Origin: Clostridia bacterium
Lineage (GTDB): Bacteria > Bacillota > Clostridia > UBA1381
Reading direction: 5' to 3'
Assembly: GCA_008668455.1 (NCBI GenBank)
Contig: RQCD01000184.1
Span: forward strand, 1-12,652
Length of the DNA stretch: 12,652 nucleotides
Shown here: positions 7,629-12,652 of the stretch, piece by piece
Numbering within the stretch: position 1 is the first letter of the stretch
Layout: each line of letters starts with the position of its first letter
Notes under the pieces: model-generated
The model's database searches: none
Told to the model about the DNA's origin: nothing
What the model saw: only the letters and a program-made list of their open reading frames with translations
Made by a program: the position numbers and the translations under genes

Positions 7629-9248
7629 TTAATTCTCCTTAAACTGATATTTTGTTGTCCGGTAAAACTCAAGCTCCTCTTGATCCGGGTCAAATTGGTT
7701 GGTTAGTTCAAAATCAATGCCTGCCTCCTCAAACCAAACCGCATGGCACGGAAAATCGTTGATGTTTAAAAGCACCCTTCTGCCGTCCTGCCGGATGCTC
7801 TCTATGATGCCGTCTAAAATTTCGGTTTTATGCCGGAACGTCCAGTAGACCGCACTGCCGCTGATCACGCCGTTTACCAGCATCAGAAGTGACATCAGAT
7901 AGGACACAAGCTCCGTTTTCGGAACAGTGGAAAATGCTAATAGCGCCAAGCCGGGGATATAGTAGGTATAGGGGTTATACCGCGCCCACCAGCTTTCCGG
8001 GAAAAACAGCGCCATCAATCCGAAAATCAAGATTGCCGGTACTAACGACATTGTTCTTTTAGATTTCCAGATTGCAAAAAGTCCTAAGAAAAACGCAAGA
8101 ATCAGAATGCCGGAGAAAAAGACTCCGAAACCTGCAAGCCGCACATCCGGCGCACCGAGCGCCGCTAATTCCGAACGATCCGCTGTAAACGGAATTTTCA
8201 AAATCGGAATATCACCCGGATTCGGAGAGCATTTCGAGGCAATCGAGATGAAAAACTGCTCCGTGCCGGAAAGCTCGTCAAAGCCTGCCGGGAGGTTGGT
8301 ATTCATAATATCATACTTGCCCTCGCCCATGACCGGGTAAATCGGATGCTGACCGTTTAAAATATGCTTGACATACGGATCTGCTCCCAGAGCGCAAACG
8401 CCAATCACTGCCGCAACCGCCACAGAAATACACGGCTTTAAAAGCTCCTTGCCGCGGCTTTTGATTCCAACAGCAACTCCATATGCCAGGAGCGTGATCC
8501 CGCAGAACACCGGGGCGGTAAATTTGACGCCAAAGGACGCTGCAAAGGCTGCCGTCAGCGTGAGGTAATCCCAGCGATCCGCTTTCTTTGCATAAATTTT
8601 AATGCCCAGGCACGTGCACACCAGAATCAGCGCCGCAACCGGCAGATCGTTCATATAGGTGAAATACTGCGAAAGAATCACCGGATTTGCCGCTAACACT
8701 GCCGCAAGCATGATCCCCATAAAGCCTTTTTTAAAAAATACCGTTTTAATCATATCATATGCTGAAAAAAACACCATGAGAAGAAACAGCAGATTGATTC
8801 CCTTTGCCGCCTCAATCTGACCGGTCAGCTTGTAGACTGCCGCATATGCCGCCCAGACGCCCTTTGGGTAGTTATCCATCCAAAGCGGAAGATCCTGTAG
8901 ATTTCCGAAGCGGTCAAAATCCGAAAAGGATTCCTTAAGCGGATTCCAGCCGTTTGCCAAAGCATGCACAGCAGATTTGTGAAAATACATGCCGTCATAG
9001 GACATGTCCTTGATCTTTGCCGCAAAGCCACAGGCAATCACAGTCAATACCACAGACAGGAGCGCGGCAAAAAACAGCCGCCGATCCCGGATGAGTCCGA
9101 AAATCATGACAACAGCCACCGACAAAATCAGCGGAAGCACCACACCACCTGCATTCAAAATCCATCCGACGGATGAAAACAGCATAGAAAGCGACAGGAT
9201 CAGAACCGGTGCGGCTGTGTACCGGTTATTAATTCCTTTTTGTTCCAT
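7629..9248 (-). CDS. Polytopic membrane protein, GT-C-type glycosyltransferase-like
   Basis: A 539-residue integral membrane protein with about ten or more hydrophobic helices. Two helices fill residues 12-78. They are followed by a large extracytoplasmic-type loop (about 79-150) that opens with MSYDGMYFH, Asp85 being the acidic residue expected after the first helices in GT-C enzymes. Other features typical of this fold are NGQHPIYPVMG (about 298-308) and SWWARYNPY (about 419-427). After the last helix (about 446-468) a soluble tail of some 70 residues follows. GT-C enzymes transfer sugars from polyprenyl-phosphate donors outside the membrane; the GT2 gene at 3503-4462 could make such a donor. 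I do not recognise a named family. Start ATG 9248 follows AGGGGGAT. It lies 49 bp downstream of the Na+/Pi gene with no terminator and no convincing promoter in between. Confidence 0.75.
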   Translation of the reverse strand: MEQKGINNRYTAAPVLILSLSMLFSSVGWILNAGGVVLPLILSVAVVMIFGLIRDRRLFFAALLSVVLTVIACGFAAKIKDMSYDGMYFHKSAVHALANGWNPLKESFSDFDRFGNLQDLPLWMDNYPKGVWAAYAAVYKLTGQIEAAKGINLLFLLMVFFSAYDMIKTVFFKKGFMGIMLAAVLAANPVILSQYFTYMNDLPVAALILVCTCLGIKIYAKKADRWDYLTLTAAFAASFGVKFTAPVFCGITLLAYGVAVGIKSRGKELLKPCISVAVAAVIGVCALGADPYVKHILNGQHPIYPVMGEGKYDIMNTNLPAGFDELSGTEQFFISIASKCSPNPGDIPILKIPFTADRSELAALGAPDVRLAGFGVFFSGILILAFFLGLFAIWKSKRTMSLVPAILIFGLMALFFPESWWARYNPYTYYIPGLALLAFSTVPKTELVSYLMSLLMLVNGVISGSAVYWTFRHKTEILDGIIESIRQDGRRVLLNINDFPCHAVWFEEAGIDFELTNQFDPDQEELEFYRTTKYQFKEN

Positions 9249-9297
9249 TTTTATCCCCCTTTATTTAAGATTCTAAACGGTTTAACTGACAAGCTCT

Positions 9298-11058
9298 CTA
9301 CGAAAGCTTCTGCTCATATTGATCCAGCAATTCTGTATAGTAACGCTTAAACTCCAGATTATCCTTTTTAATACTGTCGCTGTATTCATGTACCGCATAA
9401 ACGTCATGATCCGACTGTGCCACATAGATGGCAAGGTTCGAGCAATGGTCACAGATTCTTTCAAAGTCGTTGATAATATCCAGATACAAAATTCCCGCCT
9501 GCACTGCACAGCTATGCTCCTGCATCCGGCGGACATTCCGCTCCTTGAGTTTTGCAGACAGGCTGTCCATCACTTCTTCCATCGGCTCAACACGCTTTGC
9601 AAGAGCAATGTCGTTGGATTTAAAGGCTTCAAATGCCGCTGCTATCACATCCTCCATCAAGTGTCTTAACACCTTGATTTCATGCCTTGCCTCGTCTGAA
9701 AGACTGAAATGGTTCTTATGCATGTCCATTGCCGATTCCGCAATATTTAAGGCATGGTCGCCGATGCGCTCAATATCGCTGATCGCATGAATAAACAGCG
9801 ACGCAGTATGTGAGGTTTCCGCATTGGACTTTTTCCCGGAAATTTTGGACAATGCCGTTGCCAAAACGTCCTCGTAATTATCAATCAGGCTTTCCTTCTG
9901 ATTTGCCTTCTCATACTTCTTTTCATCAAACTCATACAGTAAATCCAAGCACCTGTCCACATTTCCAAAGGACAGATCCGCCATTTCCTTGATCGCATTT
10001 TTACAAGGCTCAATTGCTACATCCGGCATTTTTAACAGGCGGTCGTCAATATGCATGATCTTGTGATCTTCTTCCTCCTCCGGGCTTTCCGGAATGGTTT
10101 TCCGTGCCAGAAAAATCAGCTGATCGGTAAACGGGACCATAACAATCGTTGTCAGCACGTTAAAGAATGTGTGAATCGTGGCAATCTGAAATGTATTAAT
10201 GCTTTTATCCGCAAAGGAAAACCGGATAAAATGACCCAAGATGCAGTAAACAAGAATAAAAAGTCCTGCACTGATCACCTTATAATACATCTGTACGATG
10301 GCAGTCTGCTTTGCCTTTCTGTTTGCATTAACCGAAGAAATCAACGCTGTGGTACATGCGCCGACATTTTCACCAATCAGGATCGGGATTGCCGTTCCGA
10401 ATGTGATCGCCCCTGTCACCGACAGCGCCTGCAAAACACCGACTGAGGCAGAGCAGGACTGTAAAATTGTGGTGAACAGGATTCCGACAATCACTCCGAT
10501 AACCGGATTTTTGAACACCGTAAGCAGGCTCTGAAAGCTCGCACTGTCTGACAGCGGAGACATTGCCTCCGACATTACGCACATGCCGTACATTAAAATT
10601 CCGAACCCTAAAATGATACGTCCGACATTTTTCACCGTGTCTTTTTTTAAAAACAGCGTCACCATACCGCCCAGAAAAATCAGGAGAGGAGAAAAGCTCT
10701 CCGGCTTTAGCATCCGCAGGGCAACGCTCGATCCCCCCAAACCGGAAAGACTCAAAAACCACGCTGTGATGGTTGTACCGATGCTTGCGCCCAGCGTAAC
10801 GCCGACTGTCTGCTCCAGCTGCATAATACCGGAATTGACAAAGCCGACCAGCATCACCGTTACGGCGCCGGACGACTGGATCACGGCGGTTACAAACGTA
10901 CCCAAAAGAATCCCCTTATACTTATTCGAGGTCAGCTTTTCTAAAATCTTCTCCAATTTTCCGCCGGCACATTTCTCCAGGTTGTCACCCATCACCTTCA
11001 TGCCATAGAGGAACATTCCCAAGCCGCCCAAAAGCGAAAAAATATTAAATACAGTCAT
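9298..11058 (-). CDS. Na+/phosphate cotransporter with C-terminal PhoU domain
   Basis: A 586-residue NptA/YjbB-type protein. The membrane part (1 to about 318) has two inverted PF02690-like repeats, carrying QSSGA (61-65) and QSCSA (200-204), the QSSS-type substrate/sodium motifs of the family. The cytoplasmic part (about 340-580) is a PhoU-like helical domain with the paired metal-binding signatures DIERIGDH (427-434) and DFERICDH (531-538). In the family the protein moves phosphate with sodium, often outward in bacteria, and the PhoU part probably senses phosphate status. ATG 11058 has TAGGAG (11069-11074) 10 bases upstream. A consensus promoter and a structured leader precede it, so expression is probably controlled by transcription attenuation. 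The four glycan-related genes may be transcribed with it. Confidence 0.93.
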   Translation of the reverse strand: MTVFNIFSLLGGLGMFLYGMKVMGDNLEKCAGGKLEKILEKLTSNKYKGILLGTFVTAVIQSSGAVTVMLVGFVNSGIMQLEQTVGVTLGASIGTTITAWFLSLSGLGGSSVALRMLKPESFSPLLIFLGGMVTLFLKKDTVKNVGRIILGFGILMYGMCVMSEAMSPLSDSASFQSLLTVFKNPVIGVIVGILFTTILQSCSASVGVLQALSVTGAITFGTAIPILIGENVGACTTALISSVNANRKAKQTAIVQMYYKVISAGLFILVYCILGHFIRFSFADKSINTFQIATIHTFFNVLTTIVMVPFTDQLIFLARKTIPESPEEEEDHKIMHIDDRLLKMPDVAIEPCKNAIKEMADLSFGNVDRCLDLLYEFDEKKYEKANQKESLIDNYEDVLATALSKISGKKSNAETSHTASLFIHAISDIERIGDHALNIAESAMDMHKNHFSLSDEARHEIKVLRHLMEDVIAAAFEAFKSNDIALAKRVEPMEEVMDSLSAKLKERNVRRMQEHSCAVQAGILYLDIINDFERICDHCSNLAIYVAQSDHDVYAVHEYSDSIKKDNLEFKRYYTELLDQYEQKLS

Positions 11059-11126
11059 ACAGCAATCTCTCCTACATAGCGCTCACACAAGAAAAACTGC
11101 ATAAATCCTACAAAGCGAGCATTCAT
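11055..11126 (-). CDS. Possible leader ORF 2 (23 codons), uncertain
   Basis: A tiny ORF opens at ATG 11126, overlapping the stop of leader ORF 1 as ATGA. It closes with a TGA that overlaps the Na+/Pi gene ATG, again as ATGA. It runs through the attenuator hairpin. Its ribosome binding site (AAGGA, 12 bases upstream) is weak and the peptide resembles nothing I know. Chance is a real possibility; the double ATGA linkage is the only support. Confidence 0.2.
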   Translation of the reverse strand: MNARFVGFMQFFLCERYVGEIAV

Positions 11127-11133
11127 GCAGTTT
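11089..11133 (-). terminator. Attenuator: intrinsic terminator inside the leader
   Basis: On the - strand, AAACTGCATGAAT (complement of 11121-11133) pairs with ATTTATGCAGTTT (complement of 11094-11106): 13 pairs with one G-U. The loop is 14 bases. TTTTTCTT follows at 11096-11089. The hairpin stands upstream of the Na+/Pi start codon and would stop transcription before the gene. The loop contains TGTAGGA, the same heptamer that includes the gene's ribosome binding site (complement of 11070-11076). Confidence 0.7.
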
Positions 11134-11227
11134 CTATATCCTTGCGGTACAGATTTTCTGAAACTCTCACCCGATAAGCGGTGACGATCCGTTCTATATT
11201 CTTGTTTCTTAATGACAATTTTTTCAT
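11123..11227 (-). CDS. Possible leader ORF 1 (34 codons), uncertain
   Basis: An ORF begins at ATG 11227, only a few bases after the predicted transcription start, so it would be nearly leaderless; a TTG at 11218 is an alternative. It is rich in Arg and Lys, and its stop lies inside the 5' arm of the terminator hairpin, as in leader-peptide attenuators. Two in-frame copies of a 13-base repeat encode related KNIE and KDIE segments 20 codons apart. A 34-codon ORF is easily found by chance, so this is only a candidate. Confidence 0.25.
   Translation of the reverse strand: MKKLSLRNKNIERIVTAYRVRVSENLYRKDIETA
11132..11204 (-). repeat. Pair of 13-base direct repeats in the leader
   Basis: CAAGGATATAGAA (complement of 11132-11144) and CAAGAATATAGAA (complement of 11192-11204) differ at one base and start exactly 60 bases apart. 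They flank the TCACC/GGTGA hairpin and the antiterminator. They could be a repeated RNA motif, a protein-binding repeat, or a coding repeat in leader ORF 1. Confidence 0.6.
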
Positions 11228-11236
11228 TCCTTTCTT

Positions 11237-11265
11237 ATTATAGCAGAGGAAAAAATATTTGTCAA
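11237..11265 (-). promoter_or_regulatory. Perfect-consensus sigma-A promoter with extended -10
   Basis: On the - strand, TTGACA (complement of 11260-11265), a 17 bp spacer and TATAAT (complement of 11237-11242), with TGC directly before the -10. The predicted start is near 11230. So strong a promoter ahead of a terminator-bearing leader fits regulation by attenuation and not by promoter strength. Confidence 0.9.
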
Positions 11266-11326
11266 GGTTTTTTGTATCATCTCCTGAAAGAGCAACACGC
11301 TCTATGACAGATTTTCATGCACCATA

Positions 11327-11355
11327 TTGATTTTTTTATGAAAGTGTGATAAAAT
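11327..11355 (+). promoter_or_regulatory. Promoter of the DUF3990-like remnant
   Basis: TTGATT (11327-11332), 17 bp, then TAAAAT (11350-11355) with an extended TG at 11347-11348. It points toward the truncated ORF at 11391 and is divergent from the Na+/Pi promoter; the two -35 boxes are about 60 bp apart. The 61 bases between them contain only a weak 5 bp hairpin. Confidence 0.6.
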
Positions 11356-11390
11356 AATAGTAAATTAATGAAAGCTGTGGGGGGATTTGT

Positions 11391-11459
11391 ATGCTTTTAT
11401 ATCACGGAAGCACAGACCTTGTTGACTATCCATGCAGGAAAATTTTCAGATTCTCTTGA
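11391..11459 (+). pseudogene. Truncated remnant of a DUF3990-type gene
   Basis: GGGGGGAT stands just before ATG 11391. The 22-codon ORF starts MLLYHGSTDLVDYP, which I recognise as the N-terminus typical of DUF3990 proteins (xLYHGS...VxxP), then diverges and stops at TGA 11457-11459. Intact DUF3990 proteins are far longer (roughly 150 residues), so only the first 14 or so codons survive. The stop overlaps the -35 box of the hicBA promoter, so the break seems to coincide with the left boundary of the hicBA unit. The promoter and ribosome binding site are intact, which suggests recent loss. It could instead be a chance short ORF. Confidence 0.45.
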
Positions 11460-11484
11460 CAAATATGTGTTTATCCTATATACT
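11456..11484 (+). promoter_or_regulatory. Sigma-A promoter of hicBA
   Basis: TTGACA (11456-11461), 17 bp spacer, TATACT (11479-11484). Transcription would start near 11491, just before the AAAGGAG ribosome binding site (11493-11499), which leaves a very short leader. No clear operator palindrome is visible. Confidence 0.85.
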
Positions 11485-11508
11485 CTATCTTGAAAGGAGC
11501 TGTTTGGT

Positions 11509-11715
11509 ATGTCAGTAAAATCAACAGTCTATATTCAAAAAGAAGAAAATTGGTATGTTGCAACCAGCATTGAAACCGGGGTAGCTTCGCAGGGGAAAAC
11601 AATTGATGAGGCGATTGCAAACCTATCTGAGGCGCTTTCCCTGTTTTATGAAGATAATACACCGGATCTCAATGCATCTCCTGTTTTTATCACGACCTTG
11701 GAGGTGGCTGTGTGA
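11509..11715 (+). CDS. hicB: HicB-family antitoxin (short form)
   Basis: A 68-residue protein with the HicB partial RNase-H-like fold: an N-terminal strand (VYIQKEENWYVATSIETG), a turn, then the helix GKTIDEAIANLSEALSLFYED. HicB binds and neutralises the HicA mRNA interferase. The chain ends soon after the core fold, so no C-terminal ribbon-helix-helix or helix-turn-helix DNA-binding domain is present; direct autorepression, usual for longer HicB proteins, may be missing or work differently. AAAGGAG lies 9 bases before ATG 11509. The toxin gene starts 1 bp after the stop. Here the antitoxin precedes the toxin. The region is more AT-rich than its neighbours, which fits acquisition by transfer. 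Confidence 0.88.
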   Translation: MSVKSTVYIQKEENWYVATSIETGVASQGKTIDEAIANLSEALSLFYEDNTPDLNASPVFITTLEVAV

Positions 11716-11716
11716 T

Positions 11717-11938
11717 ATGGGATCAAAATATCCAGTGTTGCCGCCAAAAGAGATTATAAAAGTATTAGAAAAGCTTGGCTTTCGCTATGCAAGTCAAAAA
11801 GGAAGTCATATGAAATATGTTAAAGACGGAATGGTTGTCATCATTCCAAATCATTCTGAAATAGCCAAAGGCACACTAAAAAGTATTTTGTCAATGGCAC
11901 ATATTGAATTGGATGAATTTCTTTCCTTACTATCATAA
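11717..11938 (+). CDS. hicA: HicA-family toxin (mRNA interferase)
   Basis: A 73-residue protein with the dsRNA-binding-like fold of HicA. The family cleaves mRNA independently of ribosomes and stops growth. Visible motifs are PPKEIIKVLEKLGFRYASQK in the first helix and strand, GSHMKY with the catalytic His31, and PNHSEIAKGTLKSIL (44-58), the usual C-terminal helix start. All key positions look intact, so the toxin is probably active. The ATG at 11717 follows GGAGGTG (11700-11706) inside hicB; the longer in-frame start at 11603 lies within hicB and is rejected. Stop is followed by a strong hairpin terminator. Local GC is about 35 percent over 11761-11880. Confidence 0.92.
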   Translation: MGSKYPVLPPKEIIKVLEKLGFRYASQKGSHMKYVKDGMVVIIPNHSEIAKGTLKSILSMAHIELDEFLSLLS

Positions 11939-11951
11939 ACAAAACAAAGCT

Positions 11952-11996
11952 AGCTGCAAAAGCTTCCGGTCTGAAAGCTTTTGCAGCTCTTTTTTA
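11952..11996. terminator. Intrinsic terminator between hicA and gltD
   Basis: A perfect 14 bp stem, AGCTGCAAAAGCTT (11952-11965) with AAGCTTTTGCAGCT (11975-11988), has a 9-base loop and is followed by CTTTTTTATT. It ends hicBA. In the other direction a less regular T-rich stretch (complement of 11941-11950) may also let it stop gltD transcription. Confidence 0.9.
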
Positions 11997-12652
11997 TTAC
12001 GAATTTAAGAACCGATGAACCGCTTCTGCGGCTTCTCTGCCCTCGTGGATTGCCCAGACAACCAGGCTCTGACCGCGGCGGCAATCGCCGGCGGCAAAGA
12101 CGCCCAGGAGGTTTGTATGATAATCCTCCTCGTTTGCAAGAATATTACTTCTCTGGTTTGTTTCCAGGGTCAGCTGGCGCAAAAGCTCCTGCTCCGGCCC
12201 TAAGAAACCGGCTGCAATCAGCACCAGCTCTGCCGGGCGAACTTCCTCACTTCCCGGCACGATTTCCGGATTTTTTCTTCCGGACGCGTCCGTTTTCCAC
12301 TCAACACGCGCTGTATGCACTGCCTTGACCGCGCCGTTTTCATCTCCCTCAATTTTTGTGATTGTGGTGAGATATTCTCTGGGGTCTTTTCCGAAAACCT
12401 CAATTGCCTCCTCCTGTCCGTAGTCGGTTTTCTTGAGTCTCGGATATTGCGGCCAGGGATTTTGTGCGGTTCTTTTCTCCGGCAGCTCCGGCATGATCTC
12501 CAATTGCACCACGCTTTTTGCGCCATGGCGGATTGCTGTTCCGGCGCAGTCTGTTCCGGTGTCGCCGCCGCCGACAATCACAACATTTTTTCCTGCCGCA
12601 TTGATATAATTTCCATCCTGCAAATCAGAATCTAAAAGGCTCTTTGTAGTTG
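11997..12652 (-). CDS. gltD: Glutamate synthase small subunit GltD, C-terminal part (5' end outside window)
   Basis: The frame runs open past the window edge; the TTG at 12623 is an internal codon. About 218 residues are visible. The NADPH-binding Rossmann motif VVIVGGGDTGTDC is followed by GTAIRHGAKSVVQLEIMP, a long region with ENPW-like NPWPQYP, and the C-terminal FAD-contacting segment GVFAAGDCRRGQSLVVWAI, all typical of the GltD/BfmBE-like flavoprotein family. GltD passes electrons from NADPH to the large subunit GltB, which converts glutamine and 2-oxoglutarate to two glutamates. The iron-sulfur N-terminal part and gltB, if present, would lie to the right. A stand-alone GltD-like oxidoreductase cannot be excluded. 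The gene is high in GC and looks like ordinary core chromosome. Confidence 0.93.
   Translation of the reverse strand, partial: TTKSLLDSDLQDGNYINAAGKNVVIVGGGDTGTDCAGTAIRHGAKSVVQLEIMPELPEKRTAQNPWPQYPRLKKTDYGQEEAIEVFGKDPREYLTTITKIEGDENGAVKAVHTARVEWKTDASGRKNPEIVPGSEEVRPAELVLIAAGFLGPEQELLRQLTLETNQRSNILANEEDYHTNLLGVFAAGDCRRGQSLVVWAIHEGREAAEAVHRFLNS

Larger units (their letters stand above)
11059..11235 (-). promoter_or_regulatory. Structured 5' leader (candidate riboswitch/attenuator) of Na+/Pi gene
   Basis: The transcript should start near 11230 and carry about 170 nt before the gene. Three elements can be seen, in transcript order. First, a hairpin TCACC/GGTGA (11167-11184). Second, AGTTTC (complement of 11160-11165), which can pair with GAAACT (complement of 11129-11134) and enclose a CAGA/TCTG mini-hairpin. 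Third, a terminator hairpin whose 5' arm uses the same GAAACT bases. The second and third are mutually exclusive, which is the antiterminator/terminator layout of a riboswitch or leader-peptide attenuator. I could not match it to any riboswitch class I know. Confidence 0.55.

Noticed and set aside
9249..9297. Possible promoter before the GT-C-like gene (TTGTCA ... TTAAAT, - strand)
   Set aside because: The -10 matches only four of six bases and the start would fall on the ribosome binding site; co-transcription with the Na+/Pi gene is simpler.
11136..11160. T-box-like string (TGTACCGC) in the Na+/Pi leader
   Set aside because: It resembles part of the T-box antiterminator sequence, but the leader is too short, has no specifier stem, and the gene is not an amino-acid or tRNA-charging gene.
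11289..11303. AGAGC/GCTCT hairpin between the divergent promoters
   Set aside because: Only 5 bp with no T-tract; could be an operator half-site but a stem this short is expected by chance.
12621..12623. TTG as the start codon of the GltD-like gene
   Set aside because: The frame continues upstream to the window edge with residues that fit GltD (TKSLLDSDLQDGN), so the gene is simply cut by the window.
1..12652. CRISPR arrays, tRNA or rRNA genes, insertion sequences
   Set aside because: No regularly spaced repeats, cloverleaf-like segments, terminal inverted repeats or transposase reading frames were seen.

Overview
The window looks like a chromosomal segment from a Gram-positive, probably anaerobic member of the Clostridia (Oscillospiraceae/Lachnospiraceae-like). 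The grounds are strong GGAGG-type ribosome binding sites, near-consensus sigma-A promoters, an ECF vitamin transporter, a secreted glycosidase with a copper-amine-oxidase-N-type 'stalk' domain, a DUF4430 protein, and short gaps with ATGA overlaps. The taxon is inferred from gene content only.

Left part, + strand (1-4462): the 3' end of a DUF4430 (transcobalamin-C-terminus-like) surface protein gene overlaps an EcfT/CbiQ transmembrane gene. That gene overlaps a single long gene that fuses both ECF ATPases to an S component. Together they form a complete ECF importer, with corrinoid/cobalamin as the most likely but unproven substrate. A family 2 polyprenyl-phosphate glycosyltransferase follows, with its own near-consensus promoter whose -35 box overlaps the transporter stop codon. 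A bidirectional hairpin terminator at 4494-4532 closes this side.

Middle part, - strand (4531-11265), read right to left: a perfect-consensus extended -10 promoter; a leader of about 170 nt with an intrinsic-terminator hairpin, a competing antiterminator pairing and two possible tiny ORFs; a Na+/phosphate symporter with a PhoU tail; then a tightly spaced four-gene set. The set is a GT-C-like integral membrane protein, an alpha/beta hydrolase, an SGNH/GDSL esterase and a secreted GH26-like glycosidase with a stalk domain. The four genes abut or overlap (2 bp gap, ATGA overlap, 4 bp gap), so they probably act together on a glycan.

Right part (11266-12652): a short, more AT-rich + strand island holds a promoter feeding a 22-codon remnant of a DUF3990-type gene, then a consensus promoter and a hicB-hicA toxin-antitoxin pair ending in a strong hairpin. 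Converging from the right is the 3' part of gltD (glutamate synthase small subunit), cut by the window edge.

No CRISPR array, rRNA, tRNA, transposase or phage gene was seen. The most interesting items are the ATPase-ATPase-S fusion, the unclassified attenuator-like leader before the Na+/Pi gene, and the esterase/glycosidase/GT-C cassette.
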